64,000 bases of DNA from Gammaproteobacteria bacterium (GCA_030426545.1 JAUHYL010000002.1:62001-126000); one strand, 5' to 3'; shown: positions 1 to 8,947, counted from the stretch's first letter. Translations and numbers: made by a program. The notes: a model not told the origin generated them from the sequence alone.

Positions 1-2065
1 TGTAGAAAATGTCATCCTTGTACGACATATCGCCGCGCAAACGCAGGCTACCTGCACTGTTGAATTCGTAGACATACTGCACCAACAGGTTTGCGGTCCA
101 TTCCGGCACGTTGCTGAATGGCCGATCGCTCAGATCTTCCACTTCGCCGGTATCCGGGTTGACGGATTCGAAGGTGTCGTACTCCGGATCAATGTAAGCC
201 AGGCCGCCGGTGATCGTCAGGCCCTGTGCGGGTAGTACTGTGAACTCCACTTCACCACCCCACAGTGTTGAATCCGCCGCGTTGTCCACCACAAGTGCCA
301 GAGCGCTCTGTGCGGAACCGGAGGGCCGGTTGACAAGAAACTGACGATCCTCGTAATCGTTGTAGAACAACGCGCCGTTAATCTGCAGACGTTTACTCCA
401 CAGCTGCGATTTGAAACCAATTTCGTAGCTCAGCAGCGTCTCCGGATCCGCAACAGAAACCTGGGCCGTTGCGGTAGGGCGACCATTGTAGACGCCACTT
501 CGGAAGCCCCCGGAAATGCTCGCATAGCCAAGAACGTCGTCACTGAAGTCGTAATCGATTCCAACTTTGGGTGAAAATTCGTCCCAGTCATCGCTACAGG
601 TGACTCGCGACCCGTTGCCTTCTGCAATGGCGTCGCTGCATGAATTCGGATCAGTAGGCCCCGGTTCAAGTACCGGTGTTTGACTCGCGCGCTTGACGGT
701 AAACATATCAAGGTCTTTTTCGTCGTAAGTGTAACGCGCCGCCAGGTTCAGCCTGGCATCTTCCGTCATGTGCCATGTGGTGTTGAAAAAAGCGGCGTAG
801 CTTGTGGTCTCCTGGGTTCTGTCGTACGTCAGCGTGAGATCCAGCGGCTGAACGCCGATCGCCTCAAACAGCCCGTCGCCGACGGTGACGTTACTGGCGT
901 GGTCGCCGTCTTCATTCAGGTAGTAAACGCCCACCAGCCAGTCGAACGTTCCGCCGGAATCATTGCTCAGCAGCAACTCCTGGCTGAATTGCTGCACATC
1001 GAATGCAGATCCTACGGAGAAGTAGTCGTTAACGTCGTTATCGGCGTCCCGATAGGATTCGGAATCCATATCCCGGTAACCTGTGATCGATTTGAGCGTC
1101 AGCCCGTTCATGTCCCAGGTGTTTGTCCAGCTTGCACCCCAGGTGTCATGTGCGTCTTTATCCAGTTCGTTGAGCGCGCTGCTCCTGTCGATATCATCGA
1201 TGTTGGTGTCACAACACGACTCTCCCACCGGCGCGAGTACAGACTGGATATAGGCATTCGCGATCACCGCATTGGGGTTGAAGTCCGAGAGCACCTGCGG
1301 ATAAACGTTCTGATCTACCTTGGTGTAATCGAGCACAAGGTGAGAGTTCCAGGTGTCGCTGATATTGGTGTCGAGATGGCCGCGTAGCGCCCACATATCG
1401 TCATTGCCGGCATCGTCACCGCGGTCGCGCTTTTGCCAGCCGTCCGATTGCGTCGCAAGAACCGCGAGGCTGGCGGCCGTGGTATCGGTGACCGGAAATT
1501 CCACGTAGCCGTCGAAGGACAGGTAGTTGTCTTCGCCGCCGGTGACCTCTGCGGTGTAACTGGTTTCGCCAGACGGTTTCCGCGTCGTCACGTTGATGGC
1601 GCCACCGATGGTGTTTTTGCCGAAAAGCGTACCCTGTGGGCCGCGCAGCACCTGAATCTGCTCGATATCGGAGAGTTGGAAGTTCGCGCCGATGGTCCGG
1701 GCCAGGTAGACCCCATCGACGTACATGCCCACGCCTGGGTCCACGGTCAGGGCGAAATCGAATTGCCCCACGCCCCGCATGTAGGCCTGCAGGGCACTGC
1801 TGACACCGTTGTCGGATGCTCTAACAACCAGGTTTGGCGTATGTTGTTCGAGGTCTGCCGCGTTGAAAATTTTCGCCTGCTCGATCATCGTGCCGGAAAT
1901 CGCGGTAATCGAAATCGGCGTATCCTGTAAATTCTCCACCCTTTTGCGGGCGGTGACGACTACTTCCTCAAGCGTGGGCGCCGATTGAGCCTGGGCGAAG
2001 GGTACGCCGGCGGCGAGTACCAGTGTTAAGGGACCTGTTAGGGCGCGTTTATTCCTTTTGTTCAT
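1..2065 (-). CDS. TonB-dependent outer-membrane receptor (partial, C-terminus beyond left edge)
   Basis: Translating the minus strand from the ATG at 2065 gives one open frame to the window edge. It begins with a short basic N-terminus and a signal peptide ending near AQAQS. A TonB-box/plug region follows (EEVVVTARKR, then VLRGPQGTLFGKNTIGGAINV), and then long beta-barrel sequence rich in aromatic and Asp residues. The start is preceded by AAGGTGGTG. The product should be an outer-membrane barrel importing a substrate with TonB energy; the plug is of the type common in receptors of marine and sphingomonad degraders. The substrate cannot be read from sequence. The nearby sulfatase and ring-degradation genes suggest a steroid-like or aromatic compound, which is inference. 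About 688 codons are visible and the last barrel strands are missing. Confidence 0.93.
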   Translation of the reverse strand, partial: MNKRNKRALTGPLTLVLAAGVPFAQAQSAPTLEEVVVTARKRVENLQDTPISITAISGTMIEQAKIFNAADLEQHTPNLVVRASDNGVSSALQAYMRGVGQFDFALTVDPGVGMYVDGVYLARTIGANFQLSDIEQIQVLRGPQGTLFGKNTIGGAINVTTRKPSGETSYTAEVTGGEDNYLSFDGYVEFPVTDTTAASLAVLATQSDGWQKRDRGDDAGNDDMWALRGHLDTNISDTWNSHLVLDYTKVDQNVYPQVLSDFNPNAVIANAYIQSVLAPVGESCCDTNIDDIDRSSALNELDKDAHDTWGASWTNTWDMNGLTLKSITGYRDMDSESYRDADNDVNDYFSVGSAFDVQQFSQELLLSNDSGGTFDWLVGVYYLNEDGDHASNVTVGDGLFEAIGVQPLDLTLTYDRTQETTSYAAFFNTTWHMTEDARLNLAARYTYDEKDLDMFTVKRASQTPVLEPGPTDPNSCSDAIAEGNGSRVTCSDDWDEFSPKVGIDYDFSDDVLGYASISGGFRSGVYNGRPTATAQVSVADPETLLSYEIGFKSQLWSKRLQINGALFYNDYEDRQFLVNRPSGSAQSALALVVDNAADSTLWGGEVEFTVLPAQGLTITGGLAYIDPEYDTFESVNPDTGEVEDLSDRPFSNVPEWTANLLVQYVYEFNSAGSLRLRGDMSYKDDIFY

Positions 2066-2422
2066 GACGGCACCACCTTGTTATCGTTGTGAGTAGTAGA
2101 AGCGGGTGAAAGCGATCCTTAGACCAGATGGACAGACTAACTGTAGCGCTGATGGTGTGTAGGGAAAACCCTTGCTGTGCGAACTGACTGTCCATGAGGT
2201 TTGCCCAATACCTTTGGCGAATACGGTGAGCCATGCGAGGGGCTGGCGAGCCGTCTGCCCATTGGCGCCTGATTGGCGCCCGGATACGCACAGTTAAATT
2301 CCGGCAATTGTCTTATCACGAGGCAATGCGGGGGCTAGAGTGTCAACGTTTGAAAACTCGGCTGTTGGCTGGCGTCAGTGCTGGTTGCGGCATTCAGATA
2401 ATCATAGGTGTGCGAGTGAAAG
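2066..2422. other. Divergent intergenic region between the receptor and SDR genes
   Basis: About 357 bases with no convincing gene; the short frames here have no ribosome site and no recognisable product. It must hold the promoters of the leftward receptor and the rightward SDR, but no hexamer pair stands out. The one clear structure is the tandem ATTGGCGCC repeat listed separately. A short AGGGTTTTCCCT dyad (read on the minus strand) lies near 2162-2173. Confidence 0.6.
2261..2280. repeat. Tandem ATTGGCGCC direct repeat, 11-bp period
   Basis: Two identical copies of ATTGGCGCC lie at 2261-2269 and 2272-2280, separated by 2 bases. The 11-bp period places them on nearly the same helix face, as in many tandem operators. 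Each copy contains the palindrome GGCGCC. They sit between the divergent receptor and SDR genes, about 143 bases before the SDR start. A regulatory role is inference. Confidence 0.4.
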
Positions 2423-3265
2423 ATGGAAGATTTCAAGGGCAAGACAGCAGTCATCACGGGCGCGGGTAGCGGTATCGGCAGGGCAATTGCCAGTCGCTGC
2501 GCAAGGGAGGGCATGCGAGTGGCGTTGGCGGATGTCAACGCTGCGCGGTTGGAGGCCCTGAAAAATACGCTTGAGAGTGAAGGCTCGGCGGTGCTCACCT
2601 ATTCTCTGGACGTGTCCGATGCCAACGCGTTTAACGAATTTGCCGCGCAGTGCCAGCGTCATTTCGCGGTTCCCGACCTTCTGTTCAACAACGCCGGGAT
2701 TCTCAGGTTGGGAGAAACCTGGTCCCACTCCTGTGAAGATTGGCAGAAAATCATCTCGGTGAATTTGATGGGGGTTGTGAACGGGTTGAACGCGTTTGTC
2801 CCGGCGATGCTGGAAGCGCGCAAGCCGGCGCACATAGTCAATACAGGGTCGGTTGGCTCCCTGGTTGCCGCGCCGGGAATGGCGCAGTACACGGCAGCCA
2901 AAATGGCCGTACGCGGAGTGACAGAATGCCTTGCGTACGACCTCGCCGCGCAGGACGCCCCGATCGATGTGTCATTGTTGTGTCCCGGCCCTGTGCTGAC
3001 ATCTATCAGTGACGAATTACTGGGCATTGAGGCAGGCAGCGCAGACGGCGACGCCGCCGATCACCTGATGGCAGGCCAGCCTGATTTCATCACGCCGGAT
3101 GAGTGTGCCGACAGGGTGTTCGATGCCATACGCGCACGCAGCTTCTGGATATTCACTCATCCTTTCAGCGAGTACCTGGAGGCGGTGTCGCAATCCGCTG
3201 TGCAGGCGCGTAACCCGGTGTATCGAGAAGTCCAGTTTGACGGCAGTAACGCGACGCATGGATAG
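2423..3265 (+). CDS. SDR family NAD(P)-dependent oxidoreductase
   Basis: A 280-residue classical short-chain dehydrogenase. The cofactor motif TGAGSGIG is near residues 12-19, NNAG near 90, and the catalytic S-Y-K set is present with YTAAK near residue 155-159. It probably oxidises or reduces a hydroxyl/keto group of a catabolic intermediate in the cytosol. Its closest relative in the window is the SDR at 14065-14931: both have VNLMGV or VNVMGV, FVP.ML, and an FWI segment near the C-terminus, so they look like paralogues serving the same island. Ribosome binding is weak (GTGAAAG before the ATG). It is transcribed away from the receptor and converges on the hydrolase gene. Exact substrate unknown. 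Confidence 0.9.
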   Translation: MEDFKGKTAVITGAGSGIGRAIASRCAREGMRVALADVNAARLEALKNTLESEGSAVLTYSLDVSDANAFNEFAAQCQRHFAVPDLLFNNAGILRLGETWSHSCEDWQKIISVNLMGVVNGLNAFVPAMLEARKPAHIVNTGSVGSLVAAPGMAQYTAAKMAVRGVTECLAYDLAAQDAPIDVSLLCPGPVLTSISDELLGIEAGSADGDAADHLMAGQPDFITPDECADRVFDAIRARSFWIFTHPFSEYLEAVSQSAVQARNPVYREVQFDGSNATHG

Positions 3266-3319
3266 GCCATCCCCTGCCTTGCTGATAATCCAGGGGAAGC
3301 GCGCGATAAACTGATTCGT

Positions 3320-3338
3320 CCCGTTGTTTTCTAACGGG
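3320..3338. terminator. Hairpin between convergent genes
   Basis: CCCGTT and AACGGG arms flank a 7-base loop (gttttct) in the 75-base gap between the convergent SDR and hydrolase genes. There is no strong T-tract on either side. A second inverted pair, CCCCTG and CAGGGG, lies at about 3269-3296. Together they are plausible bidirectional terminators. Confidence 0.4.
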
Positions 3339-3340
3339 CC

Positions 3341-4171
3341 TCAAGCCTGAAAAAACTGCAGGCACTCGCGATTGAACAGCTTTTCGTGTTCTACCATGGC
3401 CCAGTGGCCGCACTCCGATAACACAATCATCTTCATGTTCGAGCCCTCCCGCGCGAGTGCCAGAAGGCCGCTTTCGGGCATCATCTGGTCGTCGGTACCC
3501 CAGAATGCCAACAGCGGACACGTTAGGCCGGAGAGCTTTTCAGGCAGGTAGGGGATGTCCATGGAAACCATCACGTGGCCATTCATGAGTTCCATGACAT
3601 GCATGCGCTCGGCAACCAGCTCTTCGGTGATATGGCCGCGATCGTAGACCAGGCCAGACTCGAACATCTCTCGCATTCTCGCTGGTGTCACTCCCTCTTC
3701 AGACAGGTAAACCTCGAACATTTTCTGCATACCGGGCATTTGCAGGTACTCTTCGCGCTCGCTCATGCCTCCCGGCGCCATCAGAACGAGACGTTCGACA
3801 AGATCTGGATAGTCCAGCGCAAGGCCAATCGCGACGGCGCCGCCCAGTGAATTCCCGATAACGGCGCAGCGCTGCACCCCGGCGGCATCCAACGTTTGTT
3901 TGAGGCATTCAACGAAAAAGCCGAGCGTGTGATCGACATTCTCGGGTTTGTCCGAATAACCGAATCCAACCAGGTCGGGAACGACGCAGCGGTAACCCTG
4001 TTCGACGAATGCAGGATAGTTTCCTTTAAAGTTGCTGTACCCACTGGCCCCCGGACCTGATCCGTGCAGCAGGACTACGACGGGACCCTCGCCCGCGTCC
4101 AGGTAATGCATGCGCAAGCCGTTTGCGCACGCTGCGTACCGTCCCTCTGGTGGGCGATGTTTGTCTGACAT
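3341..4171 (-). CDS. Alpha/beta hydrolase of the meta-cleavage-product hydrolase type (HsaD/BphD-like)
   Basis: From the ATG at 4171 this is 276 residues. HGSGPGASGYSNF (residues 36-48) matches the oxyanion-loop signature of carbon-carbon bond hydrolases that cleave meta-ring-fission products. The nucleophile elbow is GNSLGG (Ser108), the acid is in GTDDQ (Asp227/228) and the base is His256 in CGHW. It lies 63 bases downstream of the HsaA-like monooxygenase on the same strand, the pairing seen in steroid A/B-ring degradation (HsaA makes a catechol, HsaC cleaves it, HsaD hydrolyses the product). The extradiol dioxygenase HsaC is not in the window, so the exact substrate is open. A longer frame starting at 4231 exists, but its first 20 residues look non-coding. 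Confidence 0.85.
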   Translation of the reverse strand: MSDKHRPPEGRYAACANGLRMHYLDAGEGPVVVLLHGSGPGASGYSNFKGNYPAFVEQGYRCVVPDLVGFGYSDKPENVDHTLGFFVECLKQTLDAAGVQRCAVIGNSLGGAVAIGLALDYPDLVERLVLMAPGGMSEREEYLQMPGMQKMFEVYLSEEGVTPARMREMFESGLVYDRGHITEELVAERMHVMELMNGHVMVSMDIPYLPEKLSGLTCPLLAFWGTDDQMMPESGLLALAREGSNMKMIVLSECGHWAMVEHEKLFNRECLQFFQA

Positions 4172-4234
4172 AGCGGTCTCTGAAGTGTCGTGTTTGTCCG
4201 TGGGGGAATGGGTCGCTGGCGTTGCTCGCAAGCT

Positions 4235-5461
4235 CTACAGGCTAGGATCTGTCGACTCTGCACCAAACAGCATGCCGCCGAGATTAACCGTGTAGGGCTC
4301 CGAGACATTGGCGATATGCGCCTGGCTGGCGAACATGTCCAGGTGTTTCTGCAGCAGGCGGCTGTCGTTGCGAATGCCTGACGAGCCCGCCGCCTTCATC
4401 ATGGCCGACGATAGCCCCACACAGCGATCAGCAACGGTAGACGTGTTGTGCCGAAAGCGCGCGCGGTCATTCAGGCTGGCGGGCTGGCCCATCCGGGCGC
4501 TGGCCATCAGCTTGTCGAAGTTCAGAGTCATGGTTTCCTTCATGCCGACAATGGCAGTATCCACCTCTGCTGCCAGGCGTCTCGCGTTGGGATCATCCTT
4601 CATTGCAATCGCACCAGCGAACCGGCTCTTTGCAACCTCGACGAACAGTTCCAACGCTCCTTCGAGTGCGCCCAGCGTGGGCGTCGATACGGCACGGGAA
4701 AACACCTGCATAAATGGCAGCCTGTACAAGGGCGGCTTGTGCATGAACTTCATGCCGCCGTCGTCTTCAATCATGTTGTGCGTGCGGTGCTCGGGGACAA
4801 ACACGTCGTCCACGACGATATCGTGGCTCCCGGTGCCCTGCAGGCCGACCACGTCCCAGTTATCGACGATCTTGTAGTCGTCCTTTGGCAGCAGGAACGT
4901 GCGGTAATTGAGCATGTCCCAGGGAGCTTCGGGTGTGGGCACAACGGCCCCCAGGAAAACCCAATCGCAGTGTTCGCAGCCACTGGAAAAACTCCAACGA
5001 CCACTCAGTCTGAAACCGCCGTCCACCGGTTTTACCTGTCCGACCGGTGCGTAGGAGGATGAAATCAACACACGGGTGTCGTCCCCCCAGACCTCTTCTG
5101 CGGCCGCGTCATCGAACAAATTCATTTGCCAGTTGTGGACGCCAATCACGCTGAGCACCCACGCGGAAGACGTGCAGACCTTCGATATTTCCAGGATGAC
5201 CGCGTAAAAAACCTGAGGATCCATTTCCAGACCGTCGTAGTCGCTCGATTGCAGGATGCGGAAAAAGCCGGCCTGGTGAAAATCGCTGATCGTCTTTTCC
5301 GGGACTCGCCTGTCAGCCCGGCAGCTTTCTGCGCGCGCCTCGAGTACCGGTGCCAACTCGCGGGCGGCGTTAATAAGTGCTTCTGCACGCGGGGATGCAA
5401 GGCCGGATAACTGCTCAAGTTGGGAGGGTGATGGCTGAAGTTCTGTCGCCGTCGCGCTCAT
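4235..5461 (-). CDS. HsaA-like flavin-dependent monooxygenase (acyl-CoA dehydrogenase fold)
   Basis: A 408-residue protein of the acyl-CoA-dehydrogenase-like group D flavin monooxygenases. Recognisable blocks are AGFFRILQ, LISSSYAPVG, WSFSSGCEHCDWV, YRTFLLP.DDYKI and GLQGTGSHDIVVDDVFVP; these closely recall HsaA, the oxygenase of 3-HSA hydroxylase in steroid degradation. Such enzymes use reduced FMN or FAD supplied by a small reductase (HsaB type), which is not in the window, and ortho-hydroxylate a phenol to a catechol. The start has a strong Shine-Dalgarno (AAAGGAGGT, 5 bases before ATG). The hydrolase follows in the same operon and a LysR gene lies upstream on the same strand. Steroid versus another phenolic substrate is inference. 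Confidence 0.87.
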   Translation of the reverse strand: MSATATELQPSPSQLEQLSGLASPRAEALINAARELAPVLEARAESCRADRRVPEKTISDFHQAGFFRILQSSDYDGLEMDPQVFYAVILEISKVCTSSAWVLSVIGVHNWQMNLFDDAAAEEVWGDDTRVLISSSYAPVGQVKPVDGGFRLSGRWSFSSGCEHCDWVFLGAVVPTPEAPWDMLNYRTFLLPKDDYKIVDNWDVVGLQGTGSHDIVVDDVFVPEHRTHNMIEDDGGMKFMHKPPLYRLPFMQVFSRAVSTPTLGALEGALELFVEVAKSRFAGAIAMKDDPNARRLAAEVDTAIVGMKETMTLNFDKLMASARMGQPASLNDRARFRHNTSTVADRCVGLSSAMMKAAGSSGIRNDSRLLQKHLDMFASQAHIANVSEPYTVNLGGMLFGAESTDPSL

Positions 5462-5742
5462 GAGTACCTCCTTTGGCTATACAAATTAGCTGGCCGCCGG
5501 ATTGGACGAGTCCCGCTCGCTGCTGAACCGGTCCTGGCTGCCTTTCGTCACTCTAGGTTCACCGTGTTCTTTAGAGAAGGAGCCAGTGGTAATTTCATTG
5601 TTCTTGGTTGTACGGCAATCCGCGCCGACGCGTGTTTATCTGCGTAGCCTTGATTGCTGTGTAAGTGCGCTGAAGTGGAGGGGGGTTACTCGATTTACAG
5701 ATGCAGATGCGACGGGCGCAAACTGCGGCGAGGTGAAAAGCA

Positions 5743-6660
5743 CTACTCGACGAAACTCTCCGCGGGGTTCTTATCCTGTAGTTCATGCAGATAGAGGACG
5801 AGGAAGTCAATAAAGTAACGCACCTTTGCCGAGAGGTGCCGGGTGTTCGGATAGACCGCCCACGCGATGCGGTAGTAACGGTTCCAGTCCTGCTGCTCCA
5901 GCTTGACCAGTTCTCCCTTATCAACCGCTTCCTCGATATAAAACTCAGGTAGCTGTGCGATGCCGATGCTCGCCTTTGCCGCTGCGCAGAGGTTGGCGCC
6001 ATCCTCGCTGATCCAGTTGCCCGATACCTTCACCTTGATGAAATCGCGGCGGTCGGGTGTGTTGAATAACCAGTACCGGTCCGACGTGGTCAGGCAGTTG
6101 TGATCCGCGAGGTCTTCCGGGCATTGGGGGCGACCATGCTTCTCCCAGTATTCCCGCGTGGCACACAGGCACAGCGAGTGTCCGCCCAGTCTGCGCGCAA
6201 CCAGGCTGGAGTCCTCGAGCTTGTCATAGCGAACGGTCAGGTCGTAATTGCCTGCCAGAAGGTCAACATCCTGGAAGGTAGAGTGCACGTCTACGGTGAC
6301 CTCGGGATATTTGCGCGCAAACTCGGCTACCGCTGCAGCCATATACTGAGTGCCGTAACGGCTGTTAAGCGCCAGGCGTAAAGTGCCTTTGGGGCTCTGC
6401 TGCATATCCGATAGCGTCGACTCTGCTCGGTCGAACTGTTCGGCCATGTCCTTGCAGTAGCTGAAAAAGGTATTACCGCTCTCGGTCAGCGTCAGGCGGC
6501 GCGTGGTGCGTTGCAGCAGGCGCACCCCCAGTCGGTCTTCCAGAAGGCTGACCTGCTTGCTGACATAGGACTTCGACACGCCGAGTTGTTCTGCCGCAGC
6601 GGTAAAGCTGCCGGATTCCACCACGCAGATGTACTCTTCAATGCCTTCCCAACGACCCAA
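5743..6660 (-). CDS. LysR-family transcriptional regulator
   Basis: A 305-residue LysR regulator with an N-terminal winged HTH (FTAAAEQLGVSKSYVSKQVSLLEDRLGVRLLQRTTR region, residues about 18-50) followed by a substrate-binding effector domain. The start is TTG at 6660, chosen because GGAGG lies 7 bases upstream and the HTH begins at its normal distance. It is divergent from the sulfatase/DUF3604 genes. A T-N11-A dyad typical of LysR sites lies between them (6762-6784). It could control the sulfatase genes, the downstream hsaA-like pair, or both. The effector is unknown. Confidence 0.92.
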   Translation of the reverse strand: MGRWEGIEEYICVVESGSFTAAAEQLGVSKSYVSKQVSLLEDRLGVRLLQRTTRRLTLTESGNTFFSYCKDMAEQFDRAESTLSDMQQSPKGTLRLALNSRYGTQYMAAAVAEFARKYPEVTVDVHSTFQDVDLLAGNYDLTVRYDKLEDSSLVARRLGGHSLCLCATREYWEKHGRPQCPEDLADHNCLTTSDRYWLFNTPDRRDFIKVKVSGNWISEDGANLCAAAKASIGIAQLPEFYIEEAVDKGELVKLEQQDWNRYYRIAWAVYPNTRHLSAKVRYFIDFLVLYLHELQDKNPAESFVE

Positions 6661-6761
6661 TGTGCAGCCTCCACTCGTGTTACGCCGGAAATAGTGACGT
6701 CAGCAACACCGAAACGAAGGACCGCGGTCGGTCAGATGGCTCCCGCGGTGGCGTCTGCAGT

Positions 6762-6809
6762 CTATACTCACGCTGAGCGTATAGCGTCCGGCAGTAATGG
6801 CGAATATAC
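6762..6809. promoter_or_regulatory. Candidate LysR binding site (ATAC-N11-GTAT)
   Basis: CTATAC at 6762-6767 and GTATAG at 6779-6784 are inverted copies with an 11-base spacer, the T-N11-A pattern of LysR boxes. An inner CTCA/TGAG pair is offset by one base. A further ATATAC lies at 6804-6809 and could be an activation half-site. The element sits between the divergent lysR and sulfatase genes, where an autoregulatory recognition site is expected. Binding is inferred. Confidence 0.5.
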
Positions 6810-6907
6810 GCGCTGTTGTAGTTGTCGTACATGCCTGACGCACCCGTCTGGCGCTGACGCAGCTGCAAGCATGGCTGGCTGATGGCGCTGGTCCGGTGTG
6901 ACTATCT

Positions 6908-6947
6908 CCTATAGGGAAACACTCTGGGCACGGTGACACCGTTTTAG
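6908..6947 (+). promoter_or_regulatory. Shared upstream element, copy A (sulfatase promoter)
   Basis: The block CCTATAGGGAAACACTCT, then three bases, CACG, three bases, ACACCG and TTTTAG matches copy B at 10896-10940. Both have an inverted CCT..AGG core, GGGAAACACTCT, CACGNNNACAC and a TTTTAG tail. Downstream both also carry TGTAA and TCAGAC just before a GGAG-rich ribosome site. The ACTCT block ends 77 bases before the proposed sulfatase start, against 74 bases for copy B. This looks like an operator/promoter rather than chance. Confidence 0.65.
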
Positions 6948-7001
6948 CATTGCTTGCGGGGGTGTAAGTTATCTGTTGTTAATCAGACTGGAGGAGAGAG
7001 T

Positions 7002-8780
7002 ATCAAATCCATTACCCGCGGTCTTTCTGCCATGCTTTCGCTGTTTGCGGTGGCCGCCTGCCTGTTTGCGCTACCCGTGCAGGCAGAGCCCAACAATCTG
7101 CCCAATATTGTGCTGATTGTGGCGGATGACATTGGCTATTCTGACTTCGGGGCCTTCGGCGGTGAGATCGAAACACCACACATTGACGCACTTGCCATGC
7201 GCGGTGTGCGATTTGCAAACTTCCATGCAGCTTCGAGCTGTGCACCGACGCGCGCCATGCTGTTAACCGGTGTCGACAATCACCTGGCGGGTGTTGGCAG
7301 CATGCCCGAGTTAATGCCGCTATCCCATCGTGGCAAACCGGGATATGGCGGTGTGCTCAACCAGCGGGTAGTGACGGTAGCGACTCTTTTGCAGTCGGCG
7401 GGATACAGGACGATGGTGGCGGGAAAGTGGCACCTTGGTGTAGACGCCGACAATCTTCCCCCGGCGCGCGGTTTCGATCATTCTCTAATCCAGGCGGACA
7501 GCGGCTCTGACAATTTCGAAATGCGGCCTTATCTTCCCATGAAACCGGAAGCGTATTGGTACGAGAACGGCCAGCGATTGTCTTCACTGCCCGCGGATTT
7601 CTATTCCTCGCGGTACTTCGTAGATAAGACGATCCAGTATCTTCAGTCCGGCGAAGCGCAGGGGCGACCCTTTTTTGCCTATGTTGCTTTCCAGGCGAAC
7701 CACACGCCTTTGCAAGCGCCGGCGCACTTTATCGACCCGTACAGGGGGCGGTATGCCGAGGGGTGGGCGCAGGTAAGAAGCAAGCGCATCGCGCGCCTTC
7801 AACAACTGGGGTTCATTGACGATAGTGCCGCGCTTGCACCTGGCCCGACCCAGGAAGCATGGGACGCGCTGTCGGCGGATCAAAAACATTTTGAGGCACG
7901 ACGCATGCAGGCCTACGCGGGTATGGCCACGGCAATGGATCACGAGATCGGCCGGTTGGTGGCCTATCTGCGGGCATCGGGACACTACGACAACACGGTA
8001 TTTGTGCTGCTCTCCGATAACGGCGCGGTTGCGAACGAGCCTTACAGCAACTCCTTCGCGCGGCGTTGGTTTGAGAAGCACTATCACCGGGAAGTTGAGG
8101 CGCTGGGCGAGCGCGGCAGTTGGGTCTCCGCCGGAAGCCGGTGGGGTCGTGTGGCAAACACGCCGCTAAGTGGTGTCAAATTTTCTGCGGGTGAAGGCGG
8201 GGTTCGAGTACCGCTGGTCATTTCCGGCCCGGTAAACGCCTCTCCTGGGCGTATTTTCAAGCAATTTGTTCATGTAACCGACCTGGCGCCCACGTTGCTG
8301 CAGATCGCAGGGGCAAGGGCCCCGGCACTGACCGGTGAGGGCGAGCCAATGACAGGAAAGAGCCTGTTGCCGCTCCTGGTGACCGGGAAAGGCCAGGTGC
8401 ATGGCCCGGGTGAACCGATAGGGTACGAATTTTCCGGCAACGCAGCGCTCTACCGTGGCGATCTGAAACTGGTGCGCAATCATCCGCCTGGCGGCGATGG
8501 GCAGTGGCGATTGTTCAACATCGCGAACGATCCCGGCGAGACGCGTGACTTGAGTCAGCAGTTGCAGGATCAATTCCACTTACTGCAAAACGACTACGCA
8601 GACTATGTGGAAAGGGTGGGGGTGTTGCCCATGCCTGACGATTACTCGGTAGCGAAGCAGGTGGCGATCAACGCGGCGTTGTTCGTGTATCTTCCGCGCT
8701 ACCTGCCCTACGCCCTGGGTTTTATTGTCCTGGTTGTTCTGGCCGTTTTCTATTTGCGGGCCCGTGGTGAGAAACGATAA
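7002..8780 (+). CDS. Membrane-anchored periplasmic sulfatase (formylglycine type)
   Basis: Sulfatase of the alkaline-phosphatase superfamily. Metal-site residues are in IVADDIGYSDFGAFGG and the modification site is SCAPTR (C-x-P-x-R), whose Cys becomes formylglycine. A signal peptide (KSITRGLSAMLSLFAVAACLF...VQA) is at the N-terminus, and a C-terminal helix (FIVLVVLAVFYL) with a basic tail would hold the enzyme on the periplasmic face of the inner membrane. The start is unusual. No ATG lies at the right place, but GGAGG at 6990-6994 is 7 bases before ATC at 7002, giving IKSITRG (Met if ATC initiates). Alternatives are TTG at 6954, without a ribosome site and with a poor signal peptide, and ATG at 7032. 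It is followed by the DUF3604 lipoprotein. The substrate sulfate ester is unknown. Confidence 0.9.
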   Translation: MKSITRGLSAMLSLFAVAACLFALPVQAEPNNLPNIVLIVADDIGYSDFGAFGGEIETPHIDALAMRGVRFANFHAASSCAPTRAMLLTGVDNHLAGVGSMPELMPLSHRGKPGYGGVLNQRVVTVATLLQSAGYRTMVAGKWHLGVDADNLPPARGFDHSLIQADSGSDNFEMRPYLPMKPEAYWYENGQRLSSLPADFYSSRYFVDKTIQYLQSGEAQGRPFFAYVAFQANHTPLQAPAHFIDPYRGRYAEGWAQVRSKRIARLQQLGFIDDSAALAPGPTQEAWDALSADQKHFEARRMQAYAGMATAMDHEIGRLVAYLRASGHYDNTVFVLLSDNGAVANEPYSNSFARRWFEKHYHREVEALGERGSWVSAGSRWGRVANTPLSGVKFSAGEGGVRVPLVISGPVNASPGRIFKQFVHVTDLAPTLLQIAGARAPALTGEGEPMTGKSLLPLLVTGKGQVHGPGEPIGYEFSGNAALYRGDLKLVRNHPPGGDGQWRLFNIANDPGETRDLSQQLQDQFHLLQNDYADYVERVGVLPMPDDYSVAKQVAINAALFVYLPRYLPYALGFIVLVVLAVFYLRARGEKR

Positions 8781-8947
8781 ATCGATACAGACACTACACA
8801 GCTGCAGGTGGTAACCAGCGAGTCGTTTGCGGGCGGATACGCGCTCAGGAGTTTTTGCCAGTGAAGTTACTTCGAAGCCAACAGGATCGTTGTTTTTCAA
8901 GCCGGTGCATGAACGCTGCCTCAGCCTGGGGGGTCTGCTCTTGTGGA

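Noticed and set aside
680-1387. A 235-codon plus-strand frame inside the receptor gene
   Set aside because: Antisense shadow of the TonB-dependent receptor, whose minus-strand reading has clear plug and barrel motifs.
2156-2180. TGTAGGGAAAACCCTTGCTGTGCG looks like a third copy of the shared promoter element
   Set aside because: Only TAGGGAAA matches; ACTCT and CACG-N3-ACAC are missing and spacing to the next gene is far too long.
6661-6953. Small plus-strand frame (about 123 codons, 6511-6882) overlapping lysR
   Set aside because: Antisense to lysR over half its length with no coding features.
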